From Flavobacteriaceae bacterium UBA7684 (GTDB taxonomy: Bacteria; Bacteroidota; Bacteroidia; Flavobacteriales; Flavobacteriaceae), in assembly GCA_002482885.1 (NCBI GenBank), contig DLGW01000020.1, positions 46,204-110,203 on the forward strand: a stretch of DNA of 64,000 nucleotides. The letters are read 5' to 3'. Below the pieces are notes generated by a model, which saw only the letters and a list, made by a program, of their open reading frames with translations, made no database searches and had not been told where the DNA came from. The position numbers and the translations under genes were made by a program. Of the stretch, positions 58,877 to 64,000 are shown piece by piece (the first letter of the stretch is position 1; every line of letters starts with the position of its first letter).

Positions 58877-59194
58877 ATGGAAAAATTAAAAAACATCACC
58901 CCCGGAGAAATTTTGTTAGAAGAATTTTTGGTGCCGCTGAATATTACTCAATATCGATTATCCAAAGAATTGGGTATCCCGCAAACCAGAGTTTCAGAAA
59001 TAGTAAAAGGAAACCGAAGAATTTCGGCAGATACGGCTGTTCGATTGAGTTTGTTCTTTGGAAACTCTGCTAAATTTTGGCTCGGGCTACAGGATGATTA
59101 TGATATTGAAAATGAGTTTCAAGAAAAGTCAGTTGAATTAAGAAGAATTAACAAACTTAAAAGAGAAACGCCTGCTAATAGAGATTTTGTATAG
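58877..59194 (+). CDS. higA: HigA-type antitoxin, XRE-family helix-turn-helix
   Basis: 105 residues from MEKLKNITPGEILLEEFL. ITQYRLSKELGIPQTRVSEIVKGNRRISADTAVRLSLFFGNSAKFWLGLQDDYDIE is the HigA helix-turn-helix with its typical FWLGLQ-x-x-Y-D. It would bind HigB and repress the operon at the palindromes described at 58525-58573. Confidence 0.95.
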   Translation: MEKLKNITPGEILLEEFLVPLNITQYRLSKELGIPQTRVSEIVKGNRRISADTAVRLSLFFGNSAKFWLGLQDDYDIENEFQEKSVELRRINKLKRETPANRDFV

Positions 59195-59203
59195 CGTTTT
59201 TTT

Positions 59204-59281
59204 TGCGTTAGCGGGTGTAGCAATCCGCCATGCGGAGCGGAAAACGCGACCCGATTCGCTTTAGCGAAGAGGGGAACGCCC
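59204..59281 (+). repeat. Structured intergenic element, family 1, copy g (best-formed)
   Basis: GCGTTAGCGGGTGTAGCAATCCGCC, hairpin TCCGC-CAT-GCGGA, then CGACCCG, hairpin TTCGCT-TT-AGCGAA, then GAACGCCC. CGGGT can pair with ACCCG and GCGTT with AACGC, giving a branched fold. Confidence 0.85.
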
Positions 59282-59293
59282 AGAAAAAAGCCC

Positions 59294-59338
59294 ATTGCTC
59301 AAAGCCGACAGCTCAAAGCCGACAGCTCAAAGCTTTCA
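59294..59338. repeat. Short tandem repeat GCTCAAAGCCGACA
   Basis: Two to three copies of a 14-base unit between higA and rlmB. Confidence 0.6.
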
Positions 59339-59346
59339 ACTACAAC

Positions 59347-60084
59347 CTACAACCTCTGTCTAACGACTTCATATAAAAAAGCACCACACGCAACCGATAC
59401 GTTTAACGAAGAAATTTTTCCAAACATAGGCAACTTGGCTTTTTCGTCAATGATTTTTAAAACCGACGGATTAATACCTCGATCTTCTGAACCCATTACA
59501 ATAGCTAAAGGTGTTTTTAAATCCAAGTCGTAAAGTGTATGTTCTGTTTTTTCGGTAGCGCCTACGGTTTTTATCCCAGAGCCTTGTAAAAAGAATACGG
59601 CGTCTTTTATGTGTTCTACCTTACATAAAGGGATATTAAAAACGGCACCTGCCGAAGTTTTAACGGTGTCACCGTTTACAGGAGCAGCGCCTTGTTTAGA
59701 AATAATGATTCCGTTTACACCACTACATTCTGCAGTTCTAATAATGGCACCAAAATTTCGAGCATCCGAAATTTGATCTAATATTAAAAATAAAGGATTT
59801 GAAGTTTGTTTAAACGCATTTTCAGTCAGTTCTTCAATCGAAATAAAGTTTACAGGTGAAATGGTAGCTACCACCCCTTGATGATTTTTACTGGTAAATC
59901 GATTGAGTTTTTCTACAGGAACGTAAGAAAAATTAATGTTTTTCTGTTTTAGGATACGCATCAAATCGCGCATTAAATCACTGCTTTGCGTTTCTCTAAA
60001 TAAAAATACTTTGTCAATTACCGCTCCAGAATGAATCGCTTCGATAACGGCTCTAATACCAAAAATTAAATTTTCTTTTTCCAT
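59347..60084 (-). CDS. rlmB: 23S rRNA (guanosine-2'-O-)-methyltransferase RlmB
   Basis: 245 residues of the SpoU family: FGIRAVIEAIHSG at the start, ILDQISDARNFGAIIRTAECSGVNGIIIS, AIVMGSEDRGI and the C-terminal knot SSLNVSVACGAFLYEVVRQ. It methylates G2251 in the P loop of 23S rRNA. Length and motifs are normal. Confidence 0.93.
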   Translation of the reverse strand: MEKENLIFGIRAVIEAIHSGAVIDKVFLFRETQSSDLMRDLMRILKQKNINFSYVPVEKLNRFTSKNHQGVVATISPVNFISIEELTENAFKQTSNPLFLILDQISDARNFGAIIRTAECSGVNGIIISKQGAAPVNGDTVKTSAGAVFNIPLCKVEHIKDAVFFLQGSGIKTVGATEKTEHTLYDLDLKTPLAIVMGSEDRGINPSVLKIIDEKAKLPMFGKISSLNVSVACGAFLYEVVRQRL

Positions 60085-60125
60085 GCCCCAAAGATATAAA
60101 AAGCCACTACTCTTAATAGAATAAA

Positions 60126-61853
60126 TTAAAAGGAACTTTTAAAACCTACATGGACAATGGAATTACTAATATTAAAAGATTGATTTCCAGCAGTACCGTT
60201 GGCGTATATTAATTGCATCAACCCGCTTTTAGATTGCAGTCCAATCCCAAAACCAAAACTTTTAAAAGTATTAATGGCTTCAATGGTTCTGTCGTATGCG
60301 TAGCCATAATCGGTCACGGTATGTAAATAACTTTTGTTCGAGAAGAAAAAACGATATTCCGTAAGTAAACTGTGGGCTTGGTTGGCTTGTAGGCTGTTTT
60401 CGTTAAATCCACGAATGGAATTAATGCCTCCAAATCGGTACAATTCGTTGGTTAAAAAATCATCACTAAATAAAATAAAATGATTTGTCCGTACATTGAT
60501 TTGATGCAAAGCATGTAACACAATATTTTTTTCTAAATAAACATCTAATAATTGTTGTGTTGATTTTTGAGTAGTTGAAGTTCTAACCCCGTTTCCGAAT
60601 TTAATGCGGGTTTGCCAATTTTCAGTCCAATTTTCTTCGAACAAACGTTTGTAATGATAACCGATGCTATAAAAATAACTTTCAAAATCTTGCGTTAAAA
60701 CCGAAGTGTTTTGAATGGTGCTGGATTGATTTTTTTCATAACCTACAAATAAGTTGCTATTAAAGTTAAAATAATAATCAACCGCGCTGCCTATTTTGGT
60801 GTTTTGAAAAGACTTGCCTTCCGAAAAAATATTGAGATTGCCCCGAAAGCCCAAAGGTGTTTTAAACACATAAGGAAAGTTACCCGATAAATTAAAAGTT
60901 TTTTGCTCCTCACCATTGTTCTTCCAATACACACTTAATTGTTCGCCTTTATTAAAAGCATTAATCAATAATAAATCTACATATCCATTTAAAATAGTAT
61001 TGCCTTCTTTATTAGTTGTAGCACCTAATAATCCGTCAAAACGATTGGATTTGGATTTTTCCAGATACAAATACACCTGGGTGGAATCCGTGTTAAAAAG
61101 CACCTCTGGATTTTTGGTTTGTCTTACAAAACGCAAAGTGTTTAATTCTTTATTTAATTGGGTTAAGTTTTGTTCCGAAAATGTTAAGTGCTGGTATTTT
61201 TTAGAGATTTGTTTTAAGAAATTCTTCGGAAAAGAAGTATATCCTTTAATTACAAATGCATTGATGTTTCTTTTTTCGTTAGGGATAATCATTAGTTCAC
61301 CCTTGATGAATTCGTCTTTTTTAATCAAATGAGAGGCTTTAACCACAGCAAAAGGATATCCCAATTGATTTAATTTTTCTTTTTTATCCTCTAAATAAGT
61401 TGCTAGCGCTTGAAATTTTAAATGAACACTGTCTTGAATGTTCAGTTTTTGTCTGATTTCATCGGTTAATAATGCTGATTTTGAATACAGAATTAATCCT
61501 TGGTAAGGTTTTCCTAATAAAAGAGAAACAGAAGTTTGATTAGAAATATTTTTTTTATCTATCCAAAGGGCTTCTATAAAACCCAACAATTGAACTTGAT
61601 TAAGAACCGAATCCAGTTCTAAGTTTAAGGAATTCGCGTCTGGAAACTGTTTTTGATAATTGATTTTGCTCAGGATGATGCTGTCTTGTTTCGAACTCGT
61701 TTGAATCAAAAGCGTGTTTTCTTGAGCATAAATTAAATGCACAACAGAGAAAAATAATAAAACAATACAGGGTAATTTCTTCAATCGATTAAATTTTACG
61801 ATGGGCTTTTTGATTAGAATTTGTAAAGAAACTAATCCATAATAATTTTTCAA
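60126..61853 (-). CDS. Omp85/ShlB-like outer-membrane protein with a POTRA-like domain
   Basis: 575 residues. The ATG at 61853 is the only start; a signal peptide follows at ~27-43 (CIVLLFFSVVHLIYA). POTRA-like segments lie at ~150-280 (NAFVIKGYTSFPKNFLKQISKKYQHLTF). The C-terminal beta-barrel carries RFGGINSIRGFNENSLQAN, the R-G-F loop of Omp85 and two-partner transporters, and ends in VGFKSSF. Such proteins insert or move proteins or lipids across the outer membrane. No passenger gene is adjacent. Confidence 0.78.
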   Translation of the reverse strand: MKNYYGLVSLQILIKKPIVKFNRLKKLPCIVLLFFSVVHLIYAQENTLLIQTSSKQDSIILSKINYQKQFPDANSLNLELDSVLNQVQLLGFIEALWIDKKNISNQTSVSLLLGKPYQGLILYSKSALLTDEIRQKLNIQDSVHLKFQALATYLEDKKEKLNQLGYPFAVVKASHLIKKDEFIKGELMIIPNEKRNINAFVIKGYTSFPKNFLKQISKKYQHLTFSEQNLTQLNKELNTLRFVRQTKNPEVLFNTDSTQVYLYLEKSKSNRFDGLLGATTNKEGNTILNGYVDLLLINAFNKGEQLSVYWKNNGEEQKTFNLSGNFPYVFKTPLGFRGNLNIFSEGKSFQNTKIGSAVDYYFNFNSNLFVGYEKNQSSTIQNTSVLTQDFESYFYSIGYHYKRLFEENWTENWQTRIKFGNGVRTSTTQKSTQQLLDVYLEKNIVLHALHQINVRTNHFILFSDDFLTNELYRFGGINSIRGFNENSLQANQAHSLLTEYRFFFSNKSYLHTVTDYGYAYDRTIEAINTFKSFGFGIGLQSKSGLMQLIYANGTAGNQSFNISNSIVHVGFKSSF

Positions 61854-61882
61854 AAATATTTGAAAATTAGTGAATTAGGGTG

Positions 61883-61912
61883 TTGCATACTAAAAAAATA
61901 ATTTTACATTTG
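61883..61912 (+). promoter_or_regulatory. Promoter of the str operon
   Basis: TTG (61883-61885), 19 bp, TACATTTG (61905-61912), a full match to the Bacteroidota consensus. The transcript should begin near 61918 with the hairpin TCCCC-AAAAAT-GGGGA. The promoter overlaps the upstream region of the divergent Omp85-like gene. Confidence 0.85.
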
Positions 61913-61965
61913 CAGTCCCCAAAAATGGGGAAGTGTAAAACATAAGAAAATATTTATTAATCATT

Positions 61966-62370
61966 ATGCCAACAATTCAACAATTAGTAAGAAAAGGGAG
62001 AGTCCAAATAACTAAGAAGAGTAAATCGGCTGCTTTGAATTCTTGTCCTCAAAGAAGAGGAGTGTGTACACGTGTTTATACCACTACACCAAAAAAACCA
62101 AACTCTGCAATGCGTAAAGTAGCAAGGGTAAGGTTAACTAACGGTAAAGAGGTGAATGCGTACATTCCAGGAGAGGGACATAATTTACAAGAGCACTCGA
62201 TAGTATTAGTTAGAGGCGGAAGAGTTAAAGATTTGCCGGGTGTTAGATACCACATTGTTAGAGGGGCGTTAGATACTGCAGGAGTTGCAGGTCGTACACA
62301 ACGTCGTTCTAAATATGGTGCTAAACGTCCAAAACCAGGTCAACCTGCTGCACCGGCAAAGAAAAAATAA
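61966..62370 (+). CDS. rpsL: 30S ribosomal protein S12
   Basis: 134 residues: [37 protein letters not shown], and [17 protein letters not shown]. The lysines at 43, 44 and 88 are the wild-type streptomycin-sensitive residues, and Asp89 is the residue methylthiolated by RimO. First gene of rpsL-rpsG-fusA. Confidence 0.98.
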   Translation: MPTIQQLVRKGRVQITKKSKSAALNSCPQRRGVCTRVYTTTPKKPNSAMRKVARVRLTNGKEVNAYIPGEGHNLQEHSIVLVRGGRVKDLPGVRYHIVRGALDTAGVAGRTQRRSKYGAKRPKPGQPAAPAKKK

Positions 62371-62392
62371 TTTTAACTGTTAAAAAGAAGTC

Positions 62393-62869
62393 ATGAGAAA
62401 AAAACAGGCAAAGAAAAGGCCTCTTTTACCAGATCCACGTTTTAATGATCAATTAGTAACTCGTTTTGTTAATAATTTGATGTGGGATGGTAAAAAATCA
62501 GTTGCATTCAAAGTTTTTTATGATGCAATCGATATTGTAGAGAGCAAAAAACAAGATCAAGAAAAATCTTCATTAGAGTTGTGGAAAGATGCGTTATCTA
62601 ACGTAATGCCACACGTAGAAGTAAGAAGTCGTAGAGTGGGTGGAGCTACTTTCCAAATCCCAATGCCAATTCGTCCAGATAGAAAAATTTCTATTGCAAT
62701 GAAATGGTTAATTCTTTACGCAAGAAAAAGAAACGACAAATCAATGGCGTCTAAGTTAGCTTCTGAAGTTTTAGCTGCGGCTAAAGAAGAAGGTGCTGCT
62801 GTTAAAAAGAGAATGGATACTCATAAAATGGCTGAGGCGAACAAAGCGTTCTCTCACTTTAAATTCTAA
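62393..62869 (+). CDS. rpsG: 30S ribosomal protein S7
   Basis: 158 residues: [38 protein letters not shown] and [29 protein letters not shown]. Standard length; 22 bp after rpsL. Confidence 0.98.
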   Translation: MRKKQAKKRPLLPDPRFNDQLVTRFVNNLMWDGKKSVAFKVFYDAIDIVESKKQDQEKSSLELWKDALSNVMPHVEVRSRRVGGATFQIPMPIRPDRKISIAMKWLILYARKRNDKSMASKLASEVLAAAKEEGAAVKKRMDTHKMAEANKAFSHFKF

Positions 62870-62881
62870 TTCTTTAATAAG

Positions 62882-64000
62882 ATGGCTAGAGATTTAAAAT
62901 TTACAAGAAATATTGGAATTGCGGCTCATATTGATGCTGGTAAAACAACCACAACAGAGCGTATTCTTTTCTATACAGGTAAATCACATAAAATTGGCGA
63001 GGTGCACGATGGTGCAGCTACTATGGACTGGATGGCGCAAGAGCAAGAGAGAGGTATTACAATTACTTCTGCTGCAACAACTTGCGAATGGAATTTTCCA
63101 ACAAGCCAAGGAAAAGTTTTGCCAGAGTCTAAACCATATCACTTTAATATTATTGATACTCCAGGTCACGTAGATTTTACCGTAGAGGTGAATCGTTCAT
63201 TACGTGTATTGGATGGATTAGTTTTCTTGTTTAGTGCGGTTGATGGTGTTGAGCCTCAATCTGAAACTAACTGGAGATTAGCAGATCAATATAGAGTTCC
63301 TCGTATGGGATTCGTAAATAAAATGGACAGACAAGGGTCTAACTTTTTAGGTGTATGCCAACAAGTTAAAGACATGTTAAAGTCTAATGCGGTTGCTATT
63401 ACTTTGCCAATTGGTGAAGAAAGTGATTTCAAAGGAGTAGTTGATTTAGTTAAGAATCAAGCTATTATTTGGCATGATGAAACCTTAGGAGCTACTTTTG
63501 ATATTGTGCCGATTCCTGCCGATATGGTTGATGAGGTTAAAGAATATCGTTCTAAATTAATCGAAGAGATTGCTACATATGACGAGAATCTTTTGGATAA
63601 ATATATGGAAGATGAAAATTCCATAACAGAAGAGGAAATCAATACCGCGCTTAGAGCAGCTACCATAGATATGGCGATTATTCCGATGATTGCTGGTTCT
63701 TCTTTCAAAAATAAAGGAGTTCAATTTATGTTGGATGCGGTATGTAAATATTTACCTTCTCCATTAGATAAAGAAGGTATCGAAGGAATTCATCCTGATG
63801 ATGCTGATTTATTAGAAGAAGATCAAAAGAAAATTTTACGTCGTCCAGATGTAAAAGAACCTTTTGCAGCTTTAGCTTTCAAAATTGCTACCGATCCTTA
63901 TGTTGGTCGTTTAGCTTTCTTCCGTGCGTATTCTGGTCGTTTAGATGCAGGTTCGTACATTTTAAATACTCGTTCAGGAAACAAAGAAAGAATTTCTCGT
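62882..64000 (+). CDS. fusA: Elongation factor G, N-terminal part (3' end outside window)
   Basis: The frame starts [33 protein letters not shown] and is open to the end of the window (373 codons). P-loop AHIDAGKTT, switch [10 protein letters not shown] and NKMD are present. The region ([21 protein letters not shown] and on) is the G' domain, then domain II begins. Third gene of the str operon. Confidence 0.98.
   Translation, partial: MARDLKFTRNIGIAAHIDAGKTTTTERILFYTGKSHKIGEVHDGAATMDWMAQEQERGITITSAATTCEWNFPTSQGKVLPESKPYHFNIIDTPGHVDFTVEVNRSLRVLDGLVFLFSAVDGVEPQSETNWRLADQYRVPRMGFVNKMDRQGSNFLGVCQQVKDMLKSNAVAITLPIGEESDFKGVVDLVKNQAIIWHDETLGATFDIVPIPADMVDEVKEYRSKLIEEIATYDENLLDKYMEDENSITEEEINTALRAATIDMAIIPMIAGSSFKNKGVQFMLDAVCKYLPSPLDKEGIEGIHPDDADLLEEDQKKILRRPDVKEPFAALAFKIATDPYVGRLAFFRAYSGRLDAGSYILNTRSGNKERISR

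Noticed and set aside
2689..59281. Family 1 elements as integron attC sites, because of GTTA and AACGCC words at their ends
   Set aside because: The words point the wrong way round (GTTA at the left, AAC at the right), the internal arms do not have the attC box spacing, and there are no cassettes between copies.

Overview
The window is a chromosomal segment of a member of the Bacteroidota, almost certainly a Flavobacterium or close relative in the Flavobacteriaceae. The evidence is low GC, a TAnnTTTG promoter element (often with TTG 19-21 bp upstream) before several operons, few Shine-Dalgarno sites, a type IX secretion sorting-tail fragment, a DAHP synthase-chorismate mutase fusion, a long NusB, a PUR-domain DUF3276 protein, and housekeeping proteins that read as flavobacterial throughout. 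No rRNA, tRNA or CRISPR array was seen.

Layout. 0-2.7 kb: end of an assimilatory sulfite (or nitrite) reductase gene with its ferredoxin reductase and 2Fe-2S ferredoxin. 2.7-3.9 kb: a small accessory insert (RhuM-PLD fusion plus a RhuM remnant) bounded by a 20-bp direct repeat. 3.9-13.2 kb: polA, gcvP and a very large outer-membrane protein. 13.3-17.8 kb: an AT-rich accessory island with a nine-repeat GIY-YIG nuclease, a HEPN-like protein, an orphan type IX sorting tail, a zeta-toxin-like kinase with a coupled 50-residue partner, and a polyvalent-protein-type kinase. 17.9-28.6 kb: exonuclease III, superoxide dismutase, a RecB/AddA-like helicase-nuclease, a KAS III homologue with a methyltransferase, RimO, a class A beta-lactamase and two small FMN/monooxygenase-type enzymes. 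29-31.7 kb: rplM-rpsI-rpsB-tsf. 31.7-40.1 kb: a GlmU-like protein, two surface lipoproteins, yajC, a DUF1573 protein, nusB, an ABC exporter, DUF3276 and an SMR transporter. 40.1-44.3 kb: a phenylalanine/tyrosine operon (pheA, aminotransferase, tyrA, DAHP synthase-chorismate mutase) behind what looks like a peptide-leader attenuator. 45-50 kb: rsgA, dtd, a MazG-like enzyme, an inserted four-helix-bundle gene, aroA and queA. 50-56 kb: a solitary type IIG restriction-modification enzyme, then a graveyard of polymorphic-toxin tips and immunity-like genes. 56-64 kb: rarA, rhomboid, higBA, rlmB, an Omp85-like protein and the start of the str operon (rpsL, rpsG, fusA).

Two features run through the whole window. 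One is a family of structured intergenic elements with conserved ends (GCGTTA ... AACGCCC) and variable hairpin arms, present in at least seven copies. The other is a set of simple dispersed repeats (ATTCACCATTCA-type, CCCTCTCC palindromes, CGGATTTGTAATCCG palindromes) that have also entered coding sequences, notably aroA and polA. The most interesting candidates are the 18-residue Phe/Tyr-rich leader before pheA, the repeat-array GIY-YIG protein and its island, the element family, and the toxin-tip array.

All functional names rest on motifs read by eye; no database search was possible.
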